Positions 1 to 7,445 of a DNA stretch of 24,846 bases are shown here, piece by piece. Under the pieces are notes generated by a model that was not told where the DNA came from, did no database searches, and saw only the letters and a list, made by a program, of their open reading frames with translations. How positions within the stretch are numbered: position 1 is the stretch's first letter; the number at the start of each line of letters is the position of its first letter. Source of the DNA: Tissierella_B sp964485455 (GTDB lineage Bacteria; Bacillota; Clostridia; Tissierellales; Tissierellaceae); contig CAZAJU010000024.1 in assembly GCA_964485455.1 (NCBI GenBank), positions 1 to 24,846 of the forward strand. The letters are read 5' to 3'. The translations under genes were made by a program, and so were the position numbers.

Positions 1-161
1 ACGATATAAAAATTTATTTTGTTATTCTTCATGATAGTTGCTTTTTATTATTAAATTTCACTACCCTAGTATCATACTATCAAAGCCTGCAAATGTTTGC
101 AATATAAGAAACAAAAAACAAACTTACTATTGATAGATAAAACAAAACCTACCACAAAAAA

Positions 162-460
162 TCAAGTAGAACTTTCGATGAAAGGTGTTATACCAATACC
201 ATTTGCAACGAACAATACCTTTTTAGCATCTTTACTTGGTACCAATTCATCTCCAAGAGGTCCCTCTAGGATTACATCACTACCAACTTTAAACTTTTTA
301 AATATTATTTCTACTTGCAAAAATCAAATTAACCCCCACTGAATCACCTTCAATAAAATCATTTATCGTAAGTATTTTCCATCTAAATCAATATTTTGAA
401 CTCTAACGCAACCCTTTAAAATCATATCTACAGCAGTACTATCAATAAATCTTGATGAAC
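162..460 (-). pseudogene. Remnant of an FAD/NAD(P)-binding oxidoreductase (ferredoxin reductase-like)
   Basis: Read on the minus strand, bases 300 to 162 give a stretch that includes VGSDVILEGPLGDEL and then VLFVANGIGITPF. These look like the FAD-domain end and the start of the NAD-binding domain (the G-x-G-I-T-P motif) of ferredoxin-NADP reductase or electron-transfer-subunit families. Upstream, bases 460 to 301 continue in other frames with in-frame stops and at least two frameshifts. A stop follows the GITPF segment within a few residues, so most of the NAD domain is missing. No start codon, ribosome site or full domain survives. The plus-strand open frame across bases 97-342 is the antisense shadow of this remnant. 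The exact subfamily cannot be told. Confidence 0.5.
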
Positions 461-588
461 AGGAAAAGCATGTTTAAGAGAAGGGGTCACTATTAAAGAT
501 TCCTAAAGGTATTAAAATGAATGTTAGAAATCTTCATGAAGATACCTTAGAACTAATTTTAGTAAAAGCTCCTGCACCAACTATATAA
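445..588 (+). pseudogene. Remnant of a cupin-domain protein (C-terminal end)
   Basis: On the plus strand the frame reads LDEQEKHV, then a stop at 475-477, then IPKGIKMNVRNLHEDTLEL and ILVKAPAPTI before the natural-looking stop at 586-588. The pattern (acidic strand, I-P-x-G-x-x-H/M-x-V, then L-x-x-x-x-V-K-A-P) matches the last beta strands of small cupin proteins, where IPPGVWH-type strands precede the final VVxAPxP strand. The expected metal-binding histidine is a methionine here. The N-terminal two thirds of the domain are absent and there is an internal stop, so it is not functional. It abuts the oppositely oriented oxidoreductase remnant. Confidence 0.45.
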
Positions 589-637
589 AGTTGAAATTAA
601 AGCTTCACAATTAATTGCGCCCTCAAAGGATGCTTTT

Positions 638-667
638 TTTACATATTAGAATTCTACTTTGTATATT
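638..667 (+). promoter_or_regulatory. Possible sigma-A promoter for the selenoprotein gene
   Basis: TTTACA at 638-643 and TATATT at 662-667 are separated by 18 bases and lie about 35 bases ahead of the selenoprotein start. The hexamers are imperfect, and AT-rich DNA gives such matches by chance. It is listed because the gene is isolated between decayed DNA and a convergent gene, so it must carry its own promoter. Confidence 0.3.
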
Positions 668-703
668 GGGGTATAAATCAAAAAAGGAGGTGGATAAATA
701 GAA

Positions 704-1000
704 ATGAATATAATAATAGATAGTGAAGTAAAATCCATCTTAAAATCTATGGGTAAAAAAACAATAACTATTTATAAAGAAATTCCCAGTGGTTGTTGAA
801 GTTCTAAACCTGAGTTATTCGTAAAACTCAAGGGGCCGGTGGATCCGGAGAATTATAATTTATATGAAATAGATGGTATATTAGTATATCTTTATAAAGA
901 AGCTCTAGTTATAGAAAATACTGTAGAAATCAAACCAGCAAGATATGCATCAGACCTTCTTAACAAGGAATTTGACATAATAGGATTAAACGTAAAATAA
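704..1000 (+). CDS. Small selenoprotein with in-frame UGA (CC/Se motif family-like)
   Basis: ATG at 704 opens a frame that meets TGA at 797-799 (codon 32) and then continues to a TAA at 998-1000, giving 98 residues if TGA is read as selenocysteine. The key motif is S-G-C-U-S-S, a Cys-Sec pair. The segments before the TGA (MNIIIDSEVKSILKSMGKK) and after it (NYNLYEIDGILVYLYKEA) resemble what I recall of the short 'CC/Se motif family (seleno)protein' found in anaerobes, where the pair is CC or CU. A hairpin follows the TGA at SECIS distance. A full Shine-Dalgarno sequence (AAGGAGGTG, 684-692) lies upstream, with a rather long 13-base gap after GGAGG. No well-placed restart exists after the TGA, and an intrinsic terminator abuts the stop. 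The function is unknown; a thiol/selenol redox or metal-handling role is only a guess. The alternative is a pseudogene with a nonsense mutation. Confidence 0.75.
809..833 (+). promoter_or_regulatory. Putative bacterial SECIS hairpin
   Basis: Immediately downstream of the in-frame TGA (797-799), TGAGTT at 811-816 pairs perfectly with AACTCA at 825-830. CC (809-810) and GG (832-833) extend the stem across one unpaired A. The loop ATTCGTAA contains a single G at 821, 22 bases after the last base of the TGA. A closing A-T pair would leave a UUCG tetraloop. A small stem-loop a few tens of bases 3' of the UGA with a G in the apical loop is what bacterial SelB recognises. The element lies inside the coding sequence, as bacterial SECIS elements do. 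Confidence 0.6.
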
Positions 1001-1031
1001 AGGCAAGGGAATCCCTTTGCCTTTATTTTAT
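999..1031 (+). terminator. Intrinsic terminator after the selenoprotein gene, probably shared with speF
   Basis: AAAGGCAAGGG (999-1009) pairs with CCCTTTGCCTTT (1013-1024) with one bulged base and a 3-base loop. It is followed by ATTTTAT on the plus strand. The ornithine decarboxylase gene ends convergently at 1041. Read on the minus strand the same hairpin is followed by only a short T run, so bidirectional use is possible but weaker. Confidence 0.8.
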
Positions 1032-1040
1032 AAATATTAT

Positions 1041-3200
1041 TTAACTTTGTTTATCTAATACATATGCATATCCATAAATACGACCATTTTCATTTTCTAA
1101 ATAAACACCTTGAATTTCAGGTGCAAATCCAGGAAATTTATTTATACCTTCTACCAGAATTAGAAAATATTTTTGAGCAACTTCATTCCATCTCTCTCCA
1201 GGAGCAACACAGAAAACACCAGGTGGATAAGGTAAAGCTCCTTCTAATGCGATTTCACCAACTATGTCTTCTAGTTTAACTAATCTTGCATTATTTCTTA
1301 CAAGTTCACAGTTAGCTTCTCTAGGATTTATTGCTACCTCTGGAAAGTAATCCTTTCTGAATAACTGTTTTTGGGAGGTTTTTGCATCATTTTCCTTATA
1401 GAAATCATGCATTTCTTGGCATAGCCTTCTAATTGTGTAACCCTTGTAACGTTCTTCATTATTTCTATAAAGCTCAGGAAGCACATCACTTATATATCTG
1501 TCCTCTTTGACTATTCTTTCAAATTCTTCTAAATCTGACACAAGAATCTCCATTTTTTCAGGTGTTTCTGCTGGTGTCATTAAAAAAAGAATTGAATTAA
1601 AGTCATTTTTCTCAGGTATAATCATGCTTTCCCTTAAATAAGTGGCAAGAATAACTGCAGGAATTCCAAACTCCTCATATTCTCCGCTTTCAACATCAAT
1701 ACCCGGGGTTGTAAGCATAAATTTGTTTGGGTCTACAAAATATTGATTATCTCCATAACCCTCAAAAGAGTGCCACTTCTCACCTGGCTTAAATTCAAAG
1801 AATTCAATAGAATTTGCTATTTCCTCAGTATCATAATCTTCCCAACTCTTCCCCCTTATGACAGTTGGTATAAAAGGTTTAACCAAACTACATCTCTTTA
1901 AAATTTCTTTTCTTGCGTCAACACCAACTTTTATGCACTCTGCCCATAAATATTTACCAGCTTCACCATCCTGCATCCTTGCATTGACATCCAATGATGC
2001 AAATAGAGGGTAAAATGGACTAGTACTTGCAAATGTCCTAAAGGAGTTATTAAACCTTTTATGGTCTATATATCTTTTTTGGTTTCTTATATGGCTATCC
2101 TTTTTATGAATATATGAGGCTTGTGAAAATCCTGCCTGTTGCTTATGGACAGAATGTGTCACAAAGATTCCAGGGTCATCTTTATTAAGATCTAAAAGCA
2201 GTGGGGAACAATCTTTCATCATAGGTATAAACTGTTCATATCCAACCCAAGCAGAATCAAATAAAATATAGTCACAAAGATGTCCAATCTTATTAACCAC
2301 TTGTCTTGCATTATATATAGTTCCATCATAAGTACCCAACTGGATTACAGCTAATCGAAATGGTCTAGCATCATTAGCCTTATCAGGGTCTCTTTCCTTA
2401 ATTAATTCTCTTAAATAAGCTTCATCAAAACAATGTTCATCTATACCACCGATAAAGCCAAATGGATTTCTTGCTGTCTCTAAAAAAACTGCATTGCCTC
2501 CTGCTTGTATCAAGGCAGAAGTATATACGGACTTATGGTTGTTTCTATCAAATAGAACCAAATCTCCAGGGGTCACCAATGCATTTATGGTTACTTGATT
2601 TGCTGTACTAGTTCCATTCATTACAAAGTAGGTTTTGTCAGCATTATAAACCCTTGCTGCATTTATTTGAGCATCTGCAGGTGGTCCTTGATGGATTAAA
2701 AGATCTCCAAGAGCAACATCAGCATTACAGATATCTGTTAGGAATATATTCTCCCCATAAAAATCATATAAATATCTACCTGCAGGGTGTTTTTTAAAAT
2801 ATTGTCCACCTTGATGCCCTGGACAATTAAATTTAACGTTGTGCATTTCCATGTAATTAGCCAAGGACCTAAAAAATGGCGGCAATACTTTTTCTTGATA
2901 TTTAATAGCAGCCTTTTCTATTTCCGAACTATTTTTTTCTAAATTCTCATTTTCCCCATTTAGTACCAAATAAGCTTTTTCAGCAATATTAGGATCAATT
3001 ATTTTATTCTTTCTCGTAATTATTATTATAGGAATATCAAATTTGGTTTTAGTTGCAGCATCAATCCATTTAGTATCCAAGTCTGTTAAAACAACTGCTG
3101 CTATGTCAGTAAAATCAGTTTCTTCAGTTAAAATACAATCTCTCCCGGTCATAAAATAAGCCATGGATGTTCTTGTACATGCAATATTTAGTGGTTTCAT
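1041..3200 (-). CDS. speF: Ornithine decarboxylase (SpeF/SpeC type, PLP-dependent)
   Basis: This 719-residue protein decarboxylates L-ornithine to putrescine in the cytoplasm. It follows enterobacterial SpeF/SpeC through almost the whole length: N-terminal wing domain (about 1-100), the block FNCPGHQGGQYFKKHPAGR, then DFYGENIFLTDICNADVALG, NGTSTANQ, FDRNNHKS, LFDSAWVGYEQFIPM and the C-terminal LPYPPGV. In the frame opened at 3224, the PLP lysine is residue 361 in SVHKQQAGFSQ, Asp323 pairs with the pyridine nitrogen and His230 stacks on the ring. That frame opens at a TTG at 3224, but ATG at 3200 is the likely start because AAAGGA sits 6 bases ahead of it and MKPLNIA matches the SpeF beginning. 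The CPGHQGG/ICNADVALG pattern favours ornithine over lysine or arginine decarboxylases. It stands alone, with no adjacent antiporter gene in view. Likely roles are polyamine supply or acid tolerance. Confidence 0.93.
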   Translation of the reverse strand: MKPLNIACTRTSMAYFMTGRDCILTEETDFTDIAAVVLTDLDTKWIDAATKTKFDIPIIIITRKNKIIDPNIAEKAYLVLNGENENLEKNSSEIEKAAIKYQEKVLPPFFRSLANYMEMHNVKFNCPGHQGGQYFKKHPAGRYLYDFYGENIFLTDICNADVALGDLLIHQGPPADAQINAARVYNADKTYFVMNGTSTANQVTINALVTPGDLVLFDRNNHKSVYTSALIQAGGNAVFLETARNPFGFIGGIDEHCFDEAYLRELIKERDPDKANDARPFRLAVIQLGTYDGTIYNARQVVNKIGHLCDYILFDSAWVGYEQFIPMMKDCSPLLLDLNKDDPGIFVTHSVHKQQAGFSQASYIHKKDSHIRNQKRYIDHKRFNNSFRTFASTSPFYPLFASLDVNARMQDGEAGKYLWAECIKVGVDARKEILKRCSLVKPFIPTVIRGKSWEDYDTEEIANSIEFFEFKPGEKWHSFEGYGDNQYFVDPNKFMLTTPGIDVESGEYEEFGIPAVILATYLRESMIIPEKNDFNSILFLMTPAETPEKMEILVSDLEEFERIVKEDRYISDVLPELYRNNEERYKGYTIRRLCQEMHDFYKENDAKTSQKQLFRKDYFPEVAINPREANCELVRNNARLVKLEDIVGEIALEGALPYPPGVFCVAPGERWNEVAQKYFLILVEGINKFPGFAPEIQGVYLENENGRIYGYAYVLDKQS

Positions 3201-3224
3201 ATCATATCCTTTCCTCTCATACAA

Positions 3225-3517
3225 AATTATGCATTAAGCATCAATACACTGCTAAGGGTTTCTATACACTGATTTATCCATATATGGACAACATAATACT
3301 ATGATTTTTAACTAACATTTATTATCTCCGTTTAGTATTTAGAATTAGGAGATACATTCTCAATGTAACAATTTAGACTATTTAAGTCAATATATTTTAA
3401 TGGGTAATAAATAATATATTATTTTTTTGATTTCCACCTTCTGACTAAATATATACTTGATTCATGATTGTATAGATATTTCTCAGGAATGTGGTGGTGA
3501 ATATACCTATGTAGAAA
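3225..3517. other. AT-rich intergenic region upstream of speF
   Basis: No coding sequence is visible in these roughly 290 bases. They must hold the speF promoter on the minus strand, but no convincing -35/-10 pair stands out. A perfect 12-bp palindrome TCCATATATGGA lies at 3277-3288, about 80 bases upstream of the speF start, and could be an operator or chance. No known leader peptide or riboswitch pattern was recognised. Confidence 0.4.
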
Positions 3518-3547
3518 AAAACAGTAGTGAAAAATCACTACTGTTTT
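3518..3547 (-). terminator. Intrinsic terminator of the DUF2177-TspO-like operon
   Basis: AAAACAGTAGTGA (3518-3530) and TCACTACTGTTTT (3535-3547) form a perfect 13-bp stem with a 4-base loop. On the minus strand it ends in a T run (TTTTTTCTAC), and it overlaps the stop codon of the last gene of the operon. Confidence 0.88.
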
Positions 3548-4317
3548 GAGGTAATGAACATATTACTAGCAAAGACTAGCAAAGAGATTATAACAGTAAT
3601 AATTACTGAAAGATATTGTCCAGAAAATCCTGAAGTGGAGATATGTTTAATTAATATTCCTGTATAAGCCCATAAAAATACTGCCCCATAAGCTATTGCA
3701 TTATTGTATCTCAAAGTAAGGTTACCTATTAAAGTTCCAACTAAAAGGATTATTATTGTCCAGGTGACATCTGAAATTCCAAATCCATCCCATTTAAGAC
3801 TCACTAGTAAAACAGTAGCATTTGCTATTGTTGCCACTGTAATCCATCCAAAATATATTTGAAATGGTAGTTTTACTAAAAGCTTTTCTATCTTAGTTAA
3901 ATTCTCATTAACAAGAGTTTGATTTATTAATATAAGACTTATCAGTATTGCAATCATTAGAAGCATCGAAATGCCTATAAAATCATAATGCCAGGACAAA
4001 ACCCATAATGTGTTTGCTATGGATGATATTGAAAATAACAAGCCAATTTTATTAATCTTTTTTATGCTTAAATTTCCTGTCCCAGGCTTAAATAACTGAT
4101 AAGCAGTGTAGCCTGCTAGCAGTAAATAGATGAGCCCCCATATTGAGAATGTAATAGCTGCAGGTCCGAATAGATTTGGATAATTGTCCGAAACCTCTCC
4201 AGTATTAACTCCGTTTATTGGAATAATATTTGCAAGAGCATTTGTACCTACCATTATAATAAAGGTTAACAAAACTATAATTTTATATTTATGCTTTAAT
4301 TTATTTGTATTTTTCAA
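3538..4317 (-). CDS. TspO/MBR-like multi-pass membrane protein
   Basis: The 259 residues are almost all hydrophobic, with roughly seven predicted membrane segments. The block NYPNLFGPAAITFSIWGLIYLL resembles the Firmicute proteins annotated as tryptophan-rich sensory protein, a longer relative of the TspO/MBR family. TspO proteins bind porphyrins and other tetrapyrroles and are tied to stress and light responses in some bacteria; that this relative does the same is inference. Translation starts at TTG (4317) with AAGGAG about 8 bases upstream. It is the last gene of a four-gene operon, 18 bases after the DUF1295 gene, with a terminator over its stop. Its place in an operon facing a B12-binding regulator makes a tetrapyrrole or stress role more plausible. 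It could also be an unrelated small-molecule transporter. Confidence 0.6.
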   Translation of the reverse strand: MKNTNKLKHKYKIIVLLTFIIMVGTNALANIIPINGVNTGEVSDNYPNLFGPAAITFSIWGLIYLLLAGYTAYQLFKPGTGNLSIKKINKIGLLFSISSIANTLWVLSWHYDFIGISMLLMIAILISLILINQTLVNENLTKIEKLLVKLPFQIYFGWITVATIANATVLLVSLKWDGFGISDVTWTIIILLVGTLIGNLTLRYNNAIAYGAVFLWAYTGILIKHISTSGFSGQYLSVIITVIISLLVFASNMFITSKQ

Positions 4318-4335
4318 TCTTTTGCTCCTTTGATC

Positions 4336-5109
4336 TTAGTATTTTGGGAACCATGGGAAGAACTTATTTGTTCTCTTAGTATATTCTATAAAATCCGGTC
4401 TATCCTTATACTTCTTTTCTAGTAAAGGAACGCCTGAAACAAATAAAAGAAGCAATGTAATTAACAAAGGACTTACTATTATCCATATATGGGATAATCC
4501 AGGCAAGGAAATAAGGAATATTCCCCACCACATTGTTGCTTCTCCAAAGTAATTAGGATGTCTAGTATAGCTCCACAGCCCCTCTGTCATTATCTTGCCC
4601 TTATTTTCTGGATTTAACTTGAATTCCTTTAGTTGTTTGTCCCCAACTGACTCAAAATAAAAGCCTACAATCCAAACTAACAATCCAACTAATCCTACAA
4701 TTCCAATGACCTGATTATCAGAAGTGTTGGCAATTGTTATAGGTATAGCTATTATAAAAAGCATAATTCCTTGAAATACAAATACATTTAAATATGCCTT
4801 CAATAAAGGATTCTTATTCCCCCATCTCTTTCTCATATTAATGTATCTATAATCTTCAGGTTTATTCCAATTCCTGATAGTAATATGGGTAAATAATCTT
4901 ATTGCCCAAATTGCTACCAATCCAGTAACTACTGTTGCCTTTGTGCCTCTATAATCAGAAAGGAGAAATGTAAATAATGCAACCACAAGAAACCCAGGAC
5001 CCCAAAAACTATCGACTATTGAATTGTTCTTCATAATCTGTGCTACTATAAATATTATTGTGAAATATACTAAAATCACCAATGCTACATTTATATAAAT
5101 ATTGTTCAT
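4336..5109 (-). CDS. DUF1295 membrane protein (steroid 5-alpha-reductase / isoprenylcysteine methyltransferase-like)
   Basis: This is an integral membrane protein of about 257 residues. The C-terminal signature GLWSYTRHPNYFGEATMWWG is the conserved core of DUF1295 proteins, which are related to steroid 5-alpha-reductases and isoprenylcysteine carboxyl methyltransferases. The core Arg-His-Pro-Asn-Tyr region binds NADPH or SAM in relatives. Several hydrophobic segments precede it. The true substrate is unknown; a lipid or isoprenoid is likely. Two ATGs are adjacent (5112 and 5109). The second lies 6 bases after GGAGG and overlaps the upstream stop as TGATG, so it is preferred. The Shine-Dalgarno sequence lies inside the last codons of the DAK2-DegV gene, which points to translational coupling. 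In other bacteria DUF1295 genes recur near DUF2177 and photo-oxidative stress genes (recalled, not checked). Confidence 0.85.
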   Translation of the reverse strand: MNNIYINVALVILVYFTIIFIVAQIMKNNSIVDSFWGPGFLVVALFTFLLSDYRGTKATVVTGLVAIWAIRLFTHITIRNWNKPEDYRYINMRKRWGNKNPLLKAYLNVFVFQGIMLFIIAIPITIANTSDNQVIGIVGLVGLLVWIVGFYFESVGDKQLKEFKLNPENKGKIMTEGLWSYTRHPNYFGEATMWWGIFLISLPGLSHIWIIVSPLLITLLLLFVSGVPLLEKKYKDRPDFIEYTKRTNKFFPWFPKY

Positions 5110-6896
5110 CATAGACCTCCTTCACTCATAAATGCTACAGCTACGCTCCCTTCTCCTGCGCTCATACCAACTATTGTTGAGATATTCATTATATATTCAG
5201 GATCTAAACCTAAAACGTTTTTAATCTTATTCTTAAGTTCTTCAGCTTTTTCTTCATCATTTGCATGTACTATAGAATATCTAGAAACTCTATCTTTGTT
5301 ATGAGTTGCATTTACTATATTTACTATTTTATTAATATTAGATTTATTGCTAAATGCCTTATCTTCGATCTTTCCTTTGCCTTGCTCATCAAGGGATACT
5401 ACTGGCTTTAAATTAACAATCTTTCCAGCTATTCCTGATAACTTACTGAGCCTACCAGATCTAACCATATACTTTAGCGTATCCACACTTACAAGTATCT
5501 TAGTACGTTCTCTAAGTTTCTCGATTATTGATATTATATCGTCCAAAGACCTTCCATCTTCAATAAGCTCTGCTGCCTTAAGAACTAGGAGACCCTCAGC
5601 TCCTGAATTCTGTCTAGAATCTATAACCTCAATTCGCTTGCCTTCTGCAGCCATTTCTTCTGCAACCTTTTTAAATACTGAATTGGTTCCACTTTGAACA
5701 CTTGCTACTGTTATTACAATAATCTCATTATAGTGTCTCAATAAGGTTGAATATAGATTCTCAACAACTTTAGGAGAAGGCTGTGCAGAGGATGGGTATT
5801 CCTCAATTCTTTCTACTAAATCATAAAATATATCTGGAGTCATAGTCACCTTATCCAAGTAACTACTCTCACCTACTATAATATTTAGTGGAATCATATG
5901 AATTTGATGCTTGTCCATAAATTCCTGAGGTAAATCTGCAATTGAATCAGTTACAAGAGCTATTTTACTTTTTCGTACAAAGGAAGCTTCATATTGCCTT
6001 CTCATATCATCAGCCTTTTGCTGTATTATAATCCCTCTATTTCTCAAAATACTCATTACATCTTGTGGATAATCAGTATGAATATGAATTCTTGCCTTTT
6101 TACTATTTCCTGCTACTATTAAAGAATCTCCAATATCCCTCAAATCATCTTTAATAACTTCTAAGTCTATATCATTATCATTTACTATAAGTGCTTCTGT
6201 GCAATATCTAAATGTTGGTTCGCTTTCAATTATTTCCCCTTCTTCAAAGATAACCTCAAGATTTTCCGTTTCTTCTTGAATTTTTCCAGTTCTTATAAAC
6301 TCGGTAAACCCTTTAATAAAATGAACAAACCCCTTAGCACCTGAATCCACAACTTTAGCTTTTTCTAGGATTTTCATCATATTAGATGTTTCTTTTAGTG
6401 ATATAAAAGCTTGATCCATAGGATTTTTTAGAAGGTCATTAAAATTTAAAGCACTGTCCTTCATTTTATACACCGCTTCTGCCCATTCCCTTATAACAGT
6501 TATAATGGTCCCTTCTACAGGATTGGAAATTGCATTATATGCATGAGGTACTGCATTCTTAACTGATTCAGCAAAGGAATGTATAGAAATTATTTCTTGA
6601 TCCTTTATCCCCATATATATTCCATTAATATATTGGGCCATAATTATTCCTGAGTTCCCCCTTGCGCCAGTAAGAGCTGCATCTGCTATAGAATTCATCG
6701 TATTTGTAGCAGAAGATGTTACTTTAGACTGCATTATTATAGCATTCATAGTTGACGCCAGATTGTTACCTGTATCTCCATCGGCTACGGGAAATACATT
6801 TATATTATTTAAATCAATTCTATTTTTAATGACCTCTTTAGCTCCAGAAACAAAGGAGTTATAGAGATTTTCCCCATCCAAATAAGTCAATTCCAT
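5109..6896 (-). CDS. DAK2-DegV fusion protein (FakA-like kinase fused to a FakB-like fatty-acid carrier)
   Basis: This 595-residue cytoplasmic protein has a DAK2/DhaL ATP-binding domain (about 1-200) with the Mg-ATP motif NVFPVADGDTGNNLASTM at 33-50 (Asp39, Asp41, Asn45). A middle region carries the IHIHTDYP strand found in FakA proteins. A DegV/EDD fatty-acid-binding domain (about 308-590) starts KIALVTDSIADLP and includes YPSSAQPSP. In Firmicutes FakA phosphorylates fatty acids held by separate DegV-family FakB proteins, feeding exogenous fatty acids into phospholipids. Here kinase and carrier are one chain. Fusions of this kind occur in Clostridia, so it is unusual but not unique. ATG at 6896 has GGAGA upstream. 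It is the second gene of the operon, 20 bases after DUF2177 and overlapping DUF1295. Fatty-acid phosphorylation is inferred from family, not shown. Confidence 0.88.
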   Translation of the reverse strand: MELTYLDGENLYNSFVSGAKEVIKNRIDLNNINVFPVADGDTGNNLASTMNAIIMQSKVTSSATNTMNSIADAALTGARGNSGIIMAQYINGIYMGIKDQEIISIHSFAESVKNAVPHAYNAISNPVEGTIITVIREWAEAVYKMKDSALNFNDLLKNPMDQAFISLKETSNMMKILEKAKVVDSGAKGFVHFIKGFTEFIRTGKIQEETENLEVIFEEGEIIESEPTFRYCTEALIVNDNDIDLEVIKDDLRDIGDSLIVAGNSKKARIHIHTDYPQDVMSILRNRGIIIQQKADDMRRQYEASFVRKSKIALVTDSIADLPQEFMDKHQIHMIPLNIIVGESSYLDKVTMTPDIFYDLVERIEEYPSSAQPSPKVVENLYSTLLRHYNEIIVITVASVQSGTNSVFKKVAEEMAAEGKRIEVIDSRQNSGAEGLLVLKAAELIEDGRSLDDIISIIEKLRERTKILVSVDTLKYMVRSGRLSKLSGIAGKIVNLKPVVSLDEQGKGKIEDKAFSNKSNINKIVNIVNATHNKDRVSRYSIVHANDEEKAEELKNKIKNVLGLDPEYIMNISTIVGMSAGEGSVAVAFMSEGGL

Positions 6897-6916
6897 AATT
6901 TTCTCTCCAGTTTAAT

Positions 6917-7318
6917 TTATTTGAAAATTTTATCTGCAATTATATAGGTAATTCCTGAAGTAGCGGCATTTAAGAAAGTTCCCCAAATCAAGTCAATAAT
7001 AGTAATATTTAAAGGCCAGTCCTTTAATGTTGCTAAATTTGTTAAATCATAAGTGCCATAAGTTATAAATCCAAAGAATCCACCGGCAATTATTGCATAC
7101 TTTAGACTTTCCTTCCCCAAGGCAGGATTTATAACAAAGAATAATAAGCCTGCTATAAAGATAAAATAAAAAATTAATGCTGCATACCAATTTACTTTTG
7201 GCGCCATAAGGTGTCCTAGATATGTTTTATAAAGATTATTAGAAATAAATCCAAGCCAAACTATGTCTACTAAAAAAAATACTACTAGTGTTAAAAAATA
7301 AAGTTTCAAATTTTGCAT
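6917..7318 (-). CDS. DUF2177 family membrane protein
   Basis: The 133 residues contain about four hydrophobic segments. The motifs FFLVDIVWLGFISNNLY near the start and GFITYGTYDLTNLATLKDWP in the second half are the family hallmarks of DUF2177, whose biochemical role is not established. An upstream TTG at 7330 overlaps the Shine-Dalgarno sequence itself. ATG at 7318 is 5 bases after GGAGG and is the better start. It is the first gene of the four-gene operon and lies directly behind a promoter that mirrors that of the divergent B12-binding regulator. Association with DUF1295 and a fatty-acid kinase suggests a part in membrane lipid modification (inference). Confidence 0.85.
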   Translation of the reverse strand: MQNLKLYFLTLVVFFLVDIVWLGFISNNLYKTYLGHLMAPKVNWYAALIFYFIFIAGLLFFVINPALGKESLKYAIIAGGFFGFITYGTYDLTNLATLKDWPLNITIIDLIWGTFLNAATSGITYIIADKIFK

Positions 7319-7347
7319 AAGTTCCTCCAATTTAATTTATTATTCAA

Positions 7348-7367
7348 ATTATACCACTAAATGTAAT
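7348..7367 (-). promoter_or_regulatory. Operon promoter/operator, mirror copy of the regulator promoter
   Basis: Read on the minus strand this is ATTACATTTAGTGGTATAAT. It ends in a perfect TATAAT -10 box (7353-7348) preceded by TGG (an extended -10), about 30 bases ahead of the DUF2177 start. It matches the plus-strand copy at 7404-7423 at 18 of 20 positions. The -35 region is poor, as expected for an extended -10 or regulated promoter. Confidence 0.72.
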
Positions 7368-7403
7368 ATTCAAAACTATTATTTTGTCGAAAATGAATAT
7401 ATT

Positions 7404-7423
7404 ATTACATATTGTGGTATAAT
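7404..7423 (+). promoter_or_regulatory. Regulator promoter/operator, mirror copy of the operon promoter
   Basis: ATTACATATTGTGGTATAAT includes TATAAT at 7418-7423 with an extended -10 TG at 7415-7416, 22 bases before the regulator ATG. The inverted partner at 7348-7367 is 36 bases away. TGAATA-like sequences lie outside the core in both arms. Conservation extends 14 bases upstream of the -10 box rather than only across promoter hexamers, so a protein-binding site is likely. Confidence 0.72.
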
Positions 7424-7445
7424 AAGGCTAATGGGGTGATTATTA

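Noticed and set aside
97..342. Plus-strand open frame of 81 codons
   Set aside because: The opposite strand carries recognisable oxidoreductase sequence (GPLGDEL, GIGITPF). The plus-strand translation resembles no protein and has no ribosome site.
3277..3288. TCCATATATGGA palindrome upstream of speF as an operator
   Set aside because: A 12-bp AT-rich palindrome occurs by chance too easily. It has no second copy and no convincing promoter next to it.
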